A DNA stretch of 64,000 nt, taken from NCBI GenBank assembly GCA_024195265.1, contig JAJLRJ010000005.1:33870536-33934535 (forward strand). Direction: 5' to 3'. Shown here in pieces: positions 25,372-36,539 of the stretch (position 1 is the stretch's first letter; the number at the start of each line of letters is the position of its first letter). Position numbers and translations under genes: made by a program. This DNA comes from Dendrophyllia cribrosa (Eukaryota > Cnidaria > Anthozoa > Scleractinia > Dendrophylliidae). The notes below the pieces were generated by a model. The model was not told where the DNA came from and did not search any database. It saw nothing but the letters and a program-made list of their open reading frames with translations.

Positions 25372-26324
25372 CCCATTGACACCTGAACCACCCGTAACCG
25401 CCCGTACAAGACTCCACTGCTTTAAAAGATTGTAACTTTCTCAATTGTGCGAACATTGCCTTAACTAGCAGTTGTGAGCATTGACTAGAAAGTCTCTCAA
25501 ATTAAGATACCCAATAAACACAAAAAAGTCAGCGATTTTTGCAGAATATCAGCGTTTGAATTTGGACAATAACAAATGACCGTTTTTAATGTCATAGAAA
25601 AACAACAAAAATCATGTTTTTGCCTTTACTTTTTTTTTATTCGAATCATCGTGGCAAACCCAAAAGTCAACATTCACAGCAAAATTCAATCCTAGTCCTA
25701 GCTTAGCAGTGAATTTTTTTGCTCTTATGCGTTGCTTGGGCCGAGCTACAGCCTCTCGTTCAAGTGCATACTGACTTTGCCTCGATTTTCAACATCACCA
25801 CCGCACAGCGTTCGTTTCTTTCCCCACACATTTTATATTTATACTGAGTCCACAGCAACTCCGACCCACCGCCGAAATTTTGCGCTTCTAAAATATGCCG
25901 TGGTGGGTCGAGAAATTCATCCAGAGTCTAGTCCCAAGGCTACTTCGTTTCGTTGGGGCCATTTTTCCAATTCAACAAGCAATAAGCCAAATTCCTAAAC
26001 GAAGTACAACACCTAACTCGCTTCATTGAGAAAGTGGACTCTGAACTACCTTCAAGCTTAATGATGCTCATCAGGCAGCTACTAAAGATGAAAAATGGCT
26101 ATGAGCTTACCAAAAATTGCAGATACATGATATTGAAGCCTTTATTGCAATTCAACCAAGCGAAATGACAATGTCACAATGACGTTTCCGGTAAACTCAA
26201 GCCTTCAGTGTTTTAGAACAGCAGCACTTTCAATGGTAACCCCAAATATGGAGTCACGAAATCCTATGGGGCGTGTGTATGCAGAAAACACTCAAAAACG
26301 TAAAAATCCTCAGGTGTAAATGGG
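25372..26324. mobile_element. piggyBac-like non-autonomous element
   Basis: Starts CCCATTGACACCTGA and ends TCAGGTGTAAATGGG, flanked on both sides by TTAA (25368-25371 and 26325-26328). The CCC...GGG ends with TTAA duplication are the piggyBac signature. No transposase; the 25732-25998 open frame shows no domain. It sits in the intron of the FLYWCH gene. A relative lies at 54165-55769. Confidence 0.8.
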
Positions 26325-26343
26325 TTAAGACAAATAATCACCT

Positions 26344-26353
26344 TAGGTCGGAC
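26344..26353 (-). CDS. 3' tip of the FLYWCH exon, cut off by element 2
   Basis: Ten bases (26353 down to 26344, GTCCGACCTAAG including the duplicated bases) end at a GTGATT donor. They continue the exon at 39414-39659 across the 13-kb insertion. Confidence 0.6.
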
Positions 26354-26780
26354 AGTAGATATATCTTACATGTTCTGGTGCAAGTTGTTTAAGGTTCCCC
26401 AGGGGTGAACCAACCGGAAAATAAGGGGTTCGTTTCGGCAAGAATCGGGCCCCTCACTTTTTTTGTTCGGACCCCGATTCTTGCCAAAACGAACCCCTTA
26501 TTTTCCGGTTGGTTCACCCCTGGGGAACCTTAAAACAGCTTTCACCAGAACATGTAAGATATATCTACTCTTTCTTATAACTGGTAGTTACTCTGCCCCC
26601 GTCCTTCTTCACATCAGCGTAAAAACTCATCAGGGCAACAACCGATTTCAACAACCAAAACAAAACGCCAAGGAGGCCCCCATCCACCCAAACGAAGCCC
26701 TATGGAGCACATGAGGGTTGGGTGTTACCAATTGAAGAAATGCATACCCCTTGTATATACAGCAATGGCAAACAGAGCTA
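26354..26780. repeat. Left terminal inverted repeat of element 2
   Basis: The outer 216 bp (26354-26569) is a hairpin with arms starting AGTAGATATATCTTACATGT and an asymmetric centre near 26455-26475. The inner part contains the early promoter and the first five codons (ATGGCAAACAGAGC) of the polymerase gene. About 22 extra bases near 26570-26591 distinguish it from the right repeat. Confidence 0.93.
26730..26764 (+). promoter_or_regulatory. Early-type promoter of polymerase B (element 2)
   Basis: ACCAATTGAAGAAATGCATA, then CCCCTTGTATATACAGCA, immediately before the ATG at 26765. Identical to the promoter of the zinc-finger gene at the other end because both are in the terminal repeat. Confidence 0.65.
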
Positions 26781-29700
26781 AGGTTATAAAGGCACTAAGA
26801 CGTTTGACTGCAATGGCAGAAAGACCTGAGGCCACAACGGCACAAAGACGTATGATCGCAAAGGCACAAAGACGTATGACCGTAATGGCACGAAAACGTA
26901 TGGCCGCAATGCCACGAAGATGTGTGGCACGAAGACGCATGGCCGCAATGGCACGAAGACCCCAGCATCTTGAATTCAAACTTCAGGACCACGGGTTTCG
27001 AAACTGGCTTCGTAGTTACAAAATGCATGTTCCAGAAGACTTTCCTGTGAGGGATCTTCTTATCTTTCACAACATCATCGAGCCTGAACTCAGATCAGAG
27101 TCAAACCACCTTGGCCCTTTAAAGTTTATATATATAATTACTCCATTTTGATTAAACTTATAAAAGAAGGGAACAGAGGCGTTGAGCGTGCGGAGTTCTA
27201 TTTAAGACAGGTGGTGCCGGCAATTGTCAACATCTTTGACAAGGAAGAAGTTAAGAGAAGACTCGACATTAATATAAACAGGAAAAAAGAAGAAGTCTCT
27301 GAAATCGTTGTAAACGGGTCTGGTTGGACAGTTGCAGGGATAGATACAGCATACCTTGACTTTGCCCGATATGAGCCAATAAGAGGGCGGATCTTATTTC
27401 CCTCTTCCTCCAGCTCTAAAAGCAAAACATGCTTTAATAAATATCAAAAACAGAGATCATGCTTGTCTGAGGTGGGTCATGAAGGCTGCAATATATCCCG
27501 TTGATAAAAACCCGGAAAGGACAAGTGAATACCCAATAGCAGATGGACTTGACTTTACAGGCATTTCCTTCCCAATGCCGTTGCATGAAATACCGAAGGT
27601 TGAGAAGCTCAATAACATTGCAATCAATGTTTTAGGCTGGCAGAACAACAAAGTTGTTACCTATCACGTCACTGAGATGGAAGACGAGGAGATTCCACGA
27701 ATCAATGTCATGCTCATTACAAAGATAGACCCTCGCACCTTCGAAACCATCAACCATTACTGCCTCGTAAAGAGTCTAAGCAGGCTTCTCCGCTCACAAC
27801 ACTCACCGGGCAATCATACACACTTCTGTGTGAGATGTTTGCAAGGCTTCTCATCAGAAAGAATTCTCGAAGACCATCAAGTCTATTGCAAAGGAGCCTC
27901 AAACCGTCCAACAAGAGTCGAGATGCCGAAGAAAGACGAAAACATCCTTCGCTTTAAGAACTACCAAAAACAGATGAAGGCGCCGTATGTGATATATGCT
28001 GACTGCGAGAGCCTCATCGAAAAGCTAGACGCACGAATCCCACCCAAGGAACAAAGTAGCACCACAAAGACCAAGGTCCACAAGCCCTGCGGGTTTTCCT
28101 TCATTGCTGTCAGATCAGATGGCGCGGTTGGTCAGCCCTATATTTACTGAGGAGAGAACCCTGTTTGTGACTTTCTTGCTGCTCTTCTTAGGGCTGAAGA
28201 TGAGATACGCGAGGCTCTCAAACATAAGGAACCATTGCAAATGACAGGGGTTGATTGGAGTGACTTCAACAAAGCCACAGATTGCCATATCTGCGGAAAG
28301 ACTCTGATTGTCCGCAATGCAAGGGACGAGCATGAGTTCTTCCACCCAGAAACAGGAGAGAACTGTGGCAAGGTACACAGGTACACGAGGGTGCCTGGCA
28401 GTGACAGTAGTTGTTACGGGGAGTTTCTAAAACTAACCACACGGGATGAGCATGGAAGATATATAATCGACAAGTGGGCAAAGAGGCAGGAAAAGCTGGT
28501 GATAGAGTTCCCAGAGGACGACTGTAGATATTGTGGTAAGCCTCTTCTGCGAGAATGTTATATTGACAAAGTAATAGACCACTGCCACATCATTGGTAAG
28601 TATCGCAGGGCAGCCCACAACACATGCAACAGAAGCTACTTCAGAATCGACCCAAAGAAAATAATCATCCCGGTTGTCTTTCACAACTTGAAAGGCTATG
28701 ATGCTCACCATCTGATGCAGAAAATTGTAGAGGCTGGTTCTGAACTGAAATGCATCCCCACAACAATGGAGAAATACATCTCTTTCTCTATGGGGAAGCT
28801 TAGATTCATAGACAGCTGCCAGTTTATGCAACAAAGCCTCGATGGCCTTGTCACATCAAACAAGCCAGAAGCTTTCGAGATCCTAAAACAATACGAGACG
28901 GATCCAGCAAAAAGAGGCCTTTTACTCCGAAAGGGCGTCTATCCCTACGAGTACATGGATTCCTTCGAACGTTTCGAGGAAACCTCCCTTCCGCCGAAGG
29001 AGGCTTTCTACAGCAAGCTCAAAAAGGAGCACATCTGCGATGAAGATTACGAGCACGCACAACGAGTGTGGGATGCCTTCGAATGCGAGAATCTCGGGGA
29101 TTATCACAACATCTATCTCCTAACGGACATCCTCCTCCTCGCAGATGTGTTTGAGAACTTCAGGAAGACATGCCTCAAGAACTACCATTTAGACCCTGCG
29201 CATTACTAATACCAGCCCGGGTTTGAGTTGGGATGCGTTGCTGAAACACACGGCTATAGAGTTGGAGCTTCTGACCGACTACACAATGCAACTCTTCGTC
29301 GAGAAGGGAACAAGAGGCGGCATCTCCACAGAGATGAAGCGCTACTCCAAGGCGAACAACCCATACCTCAGCGACTTTGACCAGAAGAAGGAGAAGTCAT
29401 ATCTCCTTTATCTCGATGCAAACAACCTCTACGGTTGGGCCATGAGTCAGCCGCTTCCAGTTGGCAAGTTCAGGTGGGCCCGAACACTGCCAACAGAAGA
29501 GCAGATCATGAAGTTGGGTCCAAGAAGGAAAACAGGCTGCATCCTTGAGGTAGACTTGGAGTACCCACAATATCTCCATGACAAACACAACTCTTACCCA
29601 CTCGCCCCAGAGGCATCTCAAGTTCCAAACGAGTGGATGTCTCCATACCAAAGATCCCTTGCAAGAGAGTTGAACCTGGGGAAGGACAGGACAAGCAAGC

Positions 29701-30674
29701 TGCTCCTCACGCTAAAAGACAAGGAAAGATATGTCCTTCATTACCGAAATCTCCAGCTATATCTCAGTCTCGGAATGAAGCTAACAAAAGTGCACAAGGT
29801 ACTGACCTTCGAGCAGAAGGATTGGATGGAGCCCTACATCAGACTTGACACAGAGCTCAGAAAGAAGGCAACATCAGACTTCGAGAAGAACTTCTTCAAG
29901 CTCATGAACAACTCAGTCTTTGGCAAGATGATGAAGAACCTCAGAACCGGAGCCGATGTGCGCCTGGTGCGATCGGATGAGGAAGACAAGCTTCGGAAGC
30001 TGCTCGCCAACCCTCTCTATGCAAGGAGCGCAATCTTCTGCGAAACCCTCGCTGGCATCCAGATGCACAAAGAGAAGATCAAAATGGACAGGCCAGTCTA
30101 CACGGGCATGTGCGTGCTTGATCTCTCCAAGACGTTGATGTACGAGTTCTATTACTTCTATCTAGATTGGAAATACGGCCCGAACTGCCAGCTAATCTAC
30201 ACTGACACAGACAGCCTGCTCCTGGAAATCAAGACGGAGGACGTGTACAAAGACATGGAGGCCAACATTGACGAGTTTGACACGAGTGATTTCCCGAAGG
30301 ATCACCCTCTTCACAGCCAAAAGAACAAGGTAGTCGGCAAGATGAAGGACGAATGCGCGGGCGCCCCCATCTCGGAGGTGGTGTGCTTGCGCTCGAAGAT
30401 GTACTCAATCTTGCTTGAAAGCCAGAAGAACATCAAAAAAGCAAAGGGCACGACCAAGGTTGTGACTAAGAAGGAGATCACACACCAGAACTACAAGGAC
30501 GCCCTCTTCAAAAAGGAGGCCTTCAAACATGAGATGGACATACTTAGAAGTGAAGATCACCAGATCTACGGCATGCGTCTAAACAAGACAATGCTCTCGC
30601 CCTTTGACTCAAAGCGCTGGTTGCAGGAGGATGGCATCCACACGCTGGCATATGGTCACAAAGACGGCAACTGA
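26765..30674 (+). pseudogene. DNA polymerase B, element 2, multiply broken
   Basis: Starts MANRA inside the terminal repeat, then a 185-bp insertion-like repeat (26781-26965), then FKLQDHGFRNWLRSYKMH, aligned with element 1. Breaks: a TATATATA insertion at about 27130; a frameshift near 27395; a TGA at 28148-28150; a frameshift and stop at 29205-29209. From 29223 to 30674 the palm region is open: motif A YLDANNLYGWAM, motif B LMNNSVFGK, motif C YTDTDSL, then the C-terminus ending AYGHKDGN. The stretch lost by deletion in element 1 (VLTFEQKDWMEPYIRLDT) is present here. The 3' end overlaps the remnant integrase tail on the other strand. Confidence 0.88.
26781..26965 (+). repeat. 24-27 bp tandem repeat inside the polymerase N-terminus
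   Basis: Six to seven degenerate copies of GGCACAAAGACGTATGACCG, in frame, encode RRMxAMA-type basic repeats between MANRA and FKLQDHG. Element 1 has no such sequence there. Confidence 0.8.
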
Positions 30675-30796
30675 GTATCTGGCGGCACAACCATCAACTC
30701 CTCACGGACGAAGCCCCGCTTGGGCCCATCGAAAATATAGTACACAACCGGCCCGTTTGGTTTGGTAACAACCTTTTCAATGTTGTAGACCTTCCT
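30658..30796 (-). pseudogene. Integrase C-terminal remnant (element 2)
   Basis: Encodes, in one frame, a segment matching the last ~45 residues of the element 1 integrase (GPVVYYIFDGPKRGFVREEL). The DDE core and N-terminus are gone. The 3' end overlaps the polymerase 3' end by 17 bp, as in element 1, so the original convergent arrangement is kept. Confidence 0.85.
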
Positions 30797-30963
30797 GGCA
30801 TCTCAGTGAGTTTCAAAGGGTAGCGGCTAAGAAGCATGAGGCGCAGATCATCCTCACCGGCGGCTTTGATAATTTTGAATTGCATTTCGTCTGTCTTGGC
30901 CTGTAATTTGCCCAAAAGCTGGTAGAAGGCTGTTAGCTTGTGAAACTTGGTGGGGGCGTTCAT
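30797..30963 (-). pseudogene. 79-residue gene homologue, truncated by the deletion
   Basis: MNAPTKFHKLTAFYQLL and KIIKAAGEDDLRLMLLSRYPLKL match the gene at 13109-13348. After ...EMP the sequence switches to integrase DNA in another frame (junction about 30792-30796). Upstream lies GTATATATATAAG, the late-type motif. Confidence 0.8.
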
Positions 30964-31005
30964 GGCTCAGCACCTCAGAGAGTATATATATAAGTGTGTG
31001 TGTTT

Positions 31006-31442
31006 TTATATTTTCACTTCAATCCCATATGGATGACGCAGAGAGAAAACTAGGTGGGGAAACTTGCGTCCCTTAACCCATGCAATAAGCTCTTTGTAAT
31101 CCACTGTGGCGCGCGCTGAAGCCGAGGGAGACAAGTTGACCCGTGCGGCCTTTCACGGCTTTCGAAGAGGCACAATCATCGAGAATGATGAGCGTGTTAG
31201 TTCCTTCGAAAAAGAAACTTGCTAAAGTTAACCAGGGTTCAATCTCATGCTGCTGGCAGTCTATCACAAAAATGCGGGGCTCGTTATCCACAAAACCATT
31301 GTAGGTCTTGTTGTTGACAAAGGTTGGGCACAACAGCACGATATAGTCAAACTTGCCGCGGAGAAGGTTTATGAGATACTGTGTTTTGCCAGAATTAGTC
31401 GGCCCAATAATTAGGGCATTGAAGGGCAGCTTTCGTGGGTCC
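31006..31442 (-). pseudogene. Packaging ATPase homologue with internal deletion
   Basis: Start MDPRKLPFNALIIGPTNSGKT at 31442 with Walker A intact and Walker B LIILDDCA present. About 70 codons covering the VLTQQIT sensor region are deleted after ...FSARHSG, and the frame shifts; the C-terminal ...FPHLVFSL...HPYGIE segment survives in another frame. The stop is TAA at 31008-31006. A MITE sits ten bases upstream of the ATG. Confidence 0.85.
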
Positions 31443-31452
31443 ATTGTGTATA

Positions 31453-31722
31453 CAGCTGTTTCGAGAAAGGTTGTCGGAAAAAAGGGCAAAAGTGCACGCG
31501 ATAATCCCGAAAATTAATTTGGGATATGATCACTGAATGTTAAAAAGTCAAATAAATACATCAAATCTGCGATGCCTCGTCCATACAGCGACGACCTTAG
31601 ATGGTGGGCCATATGGATAAACGAGATTTTAGGATAAAGCGTTGATGACTTCCCACAACATCTTTCGGGATTGTCGCACGCCCTTTTACGCTTTTTTCCG
31701 ACAACCTTTCTCGAAACAGCTG
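31453..31722. mobile_element. MITE, 270 bp, TA target duplication
   Basis: Ends CAGCTGTTTCGAGAAAGGTT and its mirror, with more than 30 bp of near-identity, flanked by TA on both sides (31451-31452, 31723-31724). It splits the short capsid-ATPase spacer, separating the ATPase start from its TATATAC motif (now near 31725-31735). Confidence 0.88.
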
Positions 31723-31765
31723 TATGTATATTCTTTCACTTTATGGTGTGTGTGTGTTTTCTTAC

Positions 31766-33006
31766 CTAATACTGAATCGATTCCAGCCCACGATTTGCAA
31801 TGGAGAACAATGCGTCACTGATAATGAAAATGTGGCCTTTCACTGTGCCGCTGCCCGAAGTGGTCCTCTCGATCTCGAGCAGGACACCGTCCTTTGTGTT
31901 TACCAGCCGGAGACCATTGCCGTGTAGGCTTTTGTCAGCCATGGATCTTAGATCGATGAATAGCCCAAACTTGTCCTCCGTGTAGAACTTTGTGGCATCC
32001 ATGTTGCTATCAACACCCACCTCCTCACCAAAGTGCCGGCGAACCTCTTCCCACATGTCTCGGCTTTCAATACCCTGGCTGTAGATTTGATTGGGGACGC
32101 CGTGGATGGTAACCTTCACGCTGGTGATGTCGGGGTTGAAGAACTTTTCCGAGTCTCTTGCGCCACCCGCATGGGTTTCGCTAAAGAGAAGGAGGATGCC
32201 TTTCATTGACCTCCGCAGGACGTTGATGGTCTCGTGGATCACTGTGTCTGTCGCCTTGTTGACTGTAATGATTTTGTGGTGGGTGACGTGCCTGACAGGA
32301 AGTCCTTGCCATTGAGATAGGCGCTTTCCGCATCGCTGGCCAGTGTCTTGGCTTTTAGTATCTCATATTCAAGCTGAATGTTCGTCAGCTCATAGGCCAG
32401 CTTGCTAGCATCAGAGCCTTTAACAACCATGCTCGCTCGCTTTATCTCGAACACAAGCGCTTCAGCCAGAGCATGTGGATAGAAAACACCATGATCTCTC
32501 AAGATCTCATGGTCAAGGTGTATTTTGTATCTGTTCCTGTAGACCTTATTCAGCGTCTTCTCCGCGTCAACACCAGAGGTTTTCTTGTCTCCTGCATTTG
32601 AACGGATTTTGCACAAATCCTCAGGCTGTATCCCTTCGTGTAACATGTTACTTCGTTGGGTCTTTGTCAGGAAAAGGTCCTCATAAAGCTTCTAAACATC
32701 AAAGGCATTGGTGTCTTGCAGCTTCTCTCCGGAAAACTTGACAACAAGGCTTGAGACAAGTGCCCGAGAGACGTTGTTTACCTGGTAGTTGTTTGCCTGT
32801 CCGCTCACGACGAGGTTGAATACCAGGGACAACGAGCCTGGGATGAGCACGACCCCGTTGTCTAGTTTAGGAACAGCCACGTACAGCGTTTCCCCCAGCA
32901 ACGCTTTGTTTGGGTTGAATGTGATGCGGTGCAGAGTCCTGGCACCCTTGAGGGCTAGCCCCATTTTCGCTCTGTAAGACGGGTTGAAGTTTTCGCTCAC
33001 AGCCAT
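31766..33006 (-). pseudogene. Candidate major capsid protein homologue, broken
   Basis: Begins MAVSENFNPS at 33006 after a long TA repeat. Matches the 11079 gene (KRAxTLHRITFNPNKA, SGVDAE, KGILLLFSE, GLESIQY). A stop after ...LQDTNAFDV near 32692 and a frameshift near 32240-32260 break it in three. The remaining amino-acid identity to element 1 is high in the core. Confidence 0.85.
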
Positions 33007-33011
33007 AGCCA

Positions 33012-33043
<32 letters not shown>

Positions 33044-33051
33044 CTTGTGTT
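33007..33051. promoter_or_regulatory. Divergent promoter with expanded TA repeat
   Basis: A run of about 14 TA dinucleotides occupies the space between the divergent start codons at 33006 (-) and 33052 (+). It is the counterpart of 11038-11078; the TA core has probably expanded by slippage. Confidence 0.6.
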
Positions 33052-34035
33052 ATGATGGAGCCCATCCCTGAAACTAGTGGTGAAGAGAGACTTCCTCTAA
33101 TTCCCCATGATGACGATGACGATGATGCTTTTCATACTGAACACGCACAGTGGGATAAGGATAACCCCCCAGAACCCGAACCCGGAACTTCGGGTGAATT
33201 TATTCCAATGCATACAAGGACTACTACAATGAATCGACCCTCAGAGCGCGGTTCACGCATGGATGAAACCTCTTTCATTTAGGGACCCTCTTCAGGATGA
33301 GTTTTGACAGTAGAAACTTTACGGATACAGACGGCGAATGAATTAATACAACAAGAAAACCCTCAATATGGCAAAGATGGTAAACTCCTTACTCTGAAGT
33401 TTTCTTCGGGAAAAGTTGTTGTTGTTGGTCCAAAGCTTGGCGAGACCCCGCTCTTCAAAGCTGATGGGACAATTAACCCGAAGATATCAAAAACCGATAT
33501 GAAAATCCTTGGACCAAAGAGAACAGAACTAATCCAGCAAAAGGATGATGAGATTGCAGCTCTTGACAGGCTCATCCAAGAAGACCAGAGTATTGCGGAA
33601 AATGAAAATGAGGAGCCTTCTACCTGTGAACGAGCCCGTGAAAAGGTCCAAGAAAACACCACAAAGAGAGACGAAGTTGAAACCGAGAGAGATCGCCTTG
33701 AGGAAAAACTCTCCCTTCGCGAGCGGGTGAAAAGGATATTCAAGAAATATGGGTGGACCTTGCAAGCGGTTGTTCTGGCTGCCGGTATAGTCATAGGCGC
33801 TGTGACCCTTTCTGCAATGAAAGCCTTGAAAGCTGGTACAAAGGCTGTTGGAAATGGGCTTAAAGAACTGGGGAAGAAGATAGCCTCCATCCTGCCTGGC
33901 CTCATCGGTTCGATCGTGAGTTACGTCTTCAAAGCGGCCGGCCAGGTTATCTCCTTTCTTGGCAAGCATGCTTGGCTGCTAATCCTTGCCGTGGTTGCCT
34001 TCTTGATAAAGAAGACCATCAAGCGTAGGCGCTAG
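33052..34035 (+). pseudogene. Coiled-coil/hydrophobic-domain protein homologue, broken
   Basis: An acidic N-terminal part (33052-33282, MMEPIPETSGEE) is stopped by TAG; the rest continues at 33304-34035 in another frame with a charged coiled coil (REKVQENTTKRDEVETERD), LSLRERVKRIFKKYGWTLQ and the hydrophobic C-terminal domain ending FLIKKTIKRRR. It matches 9513-11037. Shorter than element 1 because part of the coiled coil is absent. The 3' end overlaps the convergent gene by four bases. Confidence 0.8.
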
Positions 34036-35108
34036 CGCATCCAGGCAACAAAGCCTGCCAAAGCAAGCGCACCTACAGCAACTATTGCCTTGTTTACGTG
34101 ATGCGGCTCGATTGTGGTCTCTGGTGTGGAGGGTGTTGGGGTGCTGTCACCCTTCTGTGCCTGCATTGCCTCTTTATGTTTCGGATTAGAAGGGTGGCTG
34201 GTGGGCCGATTGATCTTCGGCGGCCCGCCTACTTTTTTTGTGCCCAGATTAACATCATTGTTCACACACAGCTTCATCCCTTGTGTTGCCTTCTTTAGAT
34301 TGTTGTTATACCCCACTGTGCTTTCAGTGTTGATAACCATGCGTGATGGCATGAGCCAACTCCCAGGGGCGGCCGCAAAGTTTAGTCCCACTTTCGTCTC
34401 TTCGATGGCCTTCTGATAGTGCTGTACGCTCTTAGAAATGTCGTAGAGTCTTATGGCATCCTCTAGGAGTGTGAGGAATACTCTCTGCGTTTCGAACGCT
34501 CGGCCTCCACTCCCAATAATGCTGCTGCGGGTATTGGCTTGCGCACCCAGAATGCAGTACACAAAGGCCTTGATAGACTGGTTCATACGCACAAGTCCTG
34601 GTTGTGGGAGGCCCTGGGCATAATTTGGCACAAATTACTCAAACTGACTCTGTGCGCCAACGTCGTTGCAAATGAAGGATATTCTATCTGCGACAAAATT
34701 AGGGGCGCTATATCCCACTCCAAGAGCGTCTTTCATGGCTTGTGTCCAATCTTTGTGGGCTATTTCTGTAACGAGCACCCATGAACCTGTGCCCTCTTTG
34801 TAGAGCACTTCCCCTGTGGTGGTTTTGTGGTCGGCGCCAAAGTCGACTTGCACTTCAAAGTGGGACATATCAGCGCGAGGGAAATGCTTTTTGAAGTCTG
34901 ATATCGCCTTGGCCTTGGCCGCGGCAGAGAGCTTTGCTGCTTCTTGTGTTCTCATCCAGGCTAGTGTATCCGTGGGTGGCTTTTTCTTTGGATGGCTATA
35001 GATGTTTGGGGTGGAATTAAAAGGTGGTGGGGGGTCATAGTTGTGACTGCCAATGTCTAGACCAACGTTTGTATTAGGATTAAATCTACCGGGCCGTCTG
35101 CCAAACAT
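34032..35108 (-). pseudogene. Pro-rich tail-anchored protein homologue, central deletion
   Basis: N-terminal part 35108-34635 (MFGRRPGRFNPNTN, KAISDFKKHFPRADMSHFEV) and C-terminal part 34631-34032 (PNYAQGLPQPG ... AIVAVGALALAGFVAWMR) match the ends of the 7688-9508 protein. About 230 residues between them are missing, and an in-frame TAA at 34632-34634 separates the halves. The C-terminal Thr/Pro repeat is shorter than in element 1. Confidence 0.85.
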
Positions 35109-35153
35109 TTTTGAATATATATATAATATTTTTAAAAATGTATTATATACACA
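35109..35153. promoter_or_regulatory. Divergent promoter region
   Basis: GAATATATATATAATATTTT serves the minus gene at 35108, and ATTATATACACA precedes the + ATG at 35154. Confidence 0.6.
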
Positions 35154-35807
35154 ATGGTTGTGTTAACAATCGTCGCGCCTTCTAACCCTCACACCATCTA
35201 CTTCGACCACGCACTCCCAAAACCGAGTTACATCCGGCTCGTCTCTTGTTCACTTTTCAATTCGTGGGATACTTTGAAAGAAAAGGACAAATATCAATAA
35301 AACCATTAGGCTCGGAGGCCTATAATTGACATTGAGCCTGGTTTTTACACTCCTAGTAGTTTGGCAAGAACGATAGTTGATAAATACGCAGAGATGGCTG
35401 TAGAGCTTAATGTGAGACCATATACACCTCTTGGTGCTATGGTGATTTTGAACCCAGGGGGTAAATATCTAATAGGGCTTTCCAATAATATTAGATTATT
35501 ATTTGGCAATGACCCACAAACACCCCCTCATATAACCATTAAAAAATTCAATTCACCAAGCACATACTTCATCCACTGTGATCTGGTCGATAAAGAACAA
35601 AACCTCCTCAATGGGAAGCCCTCATCAGTTTTGGCTCGATTTGATATTCGTGGGAGACCCTTTGAGAAAACAACACAGCAGAACATCTTGCGTGACGCCT
35701 CCTCTGGCGATTATGTAAACAGCATATCACTGTCAGTGAGGGATGCAAATGGCGACCTCTTCGACTTCAATAACATGCCATTAGAGTTTGAAATAGAAAT
35801 AAATTAA
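35154..35807 (+). pseudogene. Capsid-associated beta-rich protein homologue, one frameshift
   Basis: Starts MVVLTIVAPSNPHTIYFDHAL. A frameshift near 35280-35300 is followed by a segment with PGFYTPSSLARTIVDKY, a strand pattern typical of jelly-roll capsid proteins, then YFIHCDLVDKEQNLLNG, ARFDIRG and a C-terminal SLSVRDANGDLF...FNNMPLEF. This copy keeps the PGFYT... region that is altered in element 1 and supports a virion-protein assignment for both. Confidence 0.65.
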
Positions 35808-35824
35808 AAAATAAATATATACCC
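35807..35824 (+). promoter_or_regulatory. Late-type TATATAC motif
   Basis: AAATAAATATATACCCC lies five bases before the ATG at 35829 and overlaps the end of the preceding gene. Confidence 0.6.
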
Positions 35825-35828
35825 CACC

Positions 35829-36506
35829 ATGAGTTCTGCCAATATACTGCTTCCATCAGCTCCGGATTACAACGATGCTCAACCGCTCTATCCAATCTTA
35901 ACAAATGGAGATGACTTCCGTCTCAAAAAAATCTCAGACCTGCAGAAAGAGCTTGAGTCAGAAGCCGGCCACTATAGACAGGTCGCTAAGAAGTACAAAC
36001 GAACCCACTCCATTGTCCATGGCTCGACTGTAGGCTTTGGTTTCATCTCTGCGGGTTTGTCTTCTGCAACAGTGGTAACAGCCTTGACAGGAGTTGGAAT
36101 TATCGCCAGCCCTCCTCTTGCTGGCGTCGCTGCCGTTTCAGGGTTTTCATCCGCCAGCCTTACTGCGTTCGGTAAAAGGCTCGAAAGAAAGATCACAAAA
36201 CATGAAAAGATCTACACGCTCGCCATAGCTAAAAGAAACTCTGTCAATGACTTGGTTTCAAAAGCCCTTGCAGACAAGACAATCAGTGATACAGAGTTTT
36301 CAATCATACTTCGCGAGGTTGAAAAATATCACGAACTGAAAGCCTTGATTCGCTCTGGTGAAACAAAGGCTACACAAGGAGGCAGGCAAACTCCAGCACC
36401 AGATATAGACAAGATCAAAACCGAACTTCGCAAGGAAATCAAACAAGGGTTTCAAAAAAAGATCAATCGTCTGACAGCTGTGTCCAAGTCAGATTTGAAA
36501 GATTAA
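35829..36506 (+). CDS. Conserved two-segment membrane protein, element 2 copy, intact
   Basis: 225 residues, about two thirds identical by eye to the protein at 6256-6942: HYRQVAKKYKRTHSIVH, the hydrophobic hairpin TALTGVGIIASPPLAGVAA, RLERKITKHEKIYTLAIAKR, DLVSKALADKTISDTEFS, and a basic C-terminus ending SKSDLKD. Intact while most neighbouring genes are broken, which suggests chance survival or slow decay. Function unknown. Confidence 0.75.
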   Translation: MSSANILLPSAPDYNDAQPLYPILTNGDDFRLKKISDLQKELESEAGHYRQVAKKYKRTHSIVHGSTVGFGFISAGLSSATVVTALTGVGIIASPPLAGVAAVSGFSSASLTAFGKRLERKITKHEKIYTLAIAKRNSVNDLVSKALADKTISDTEFSIILREVEKYHELKALIRSGETKATQGGRQTPAPDIDKIKTELRKEIKQGFQKKINRLTAVSKSDLKD

Positions 36507-36539
36507 ACTCAGGTTTTAATCTACAAATCTTGAGGGAAA

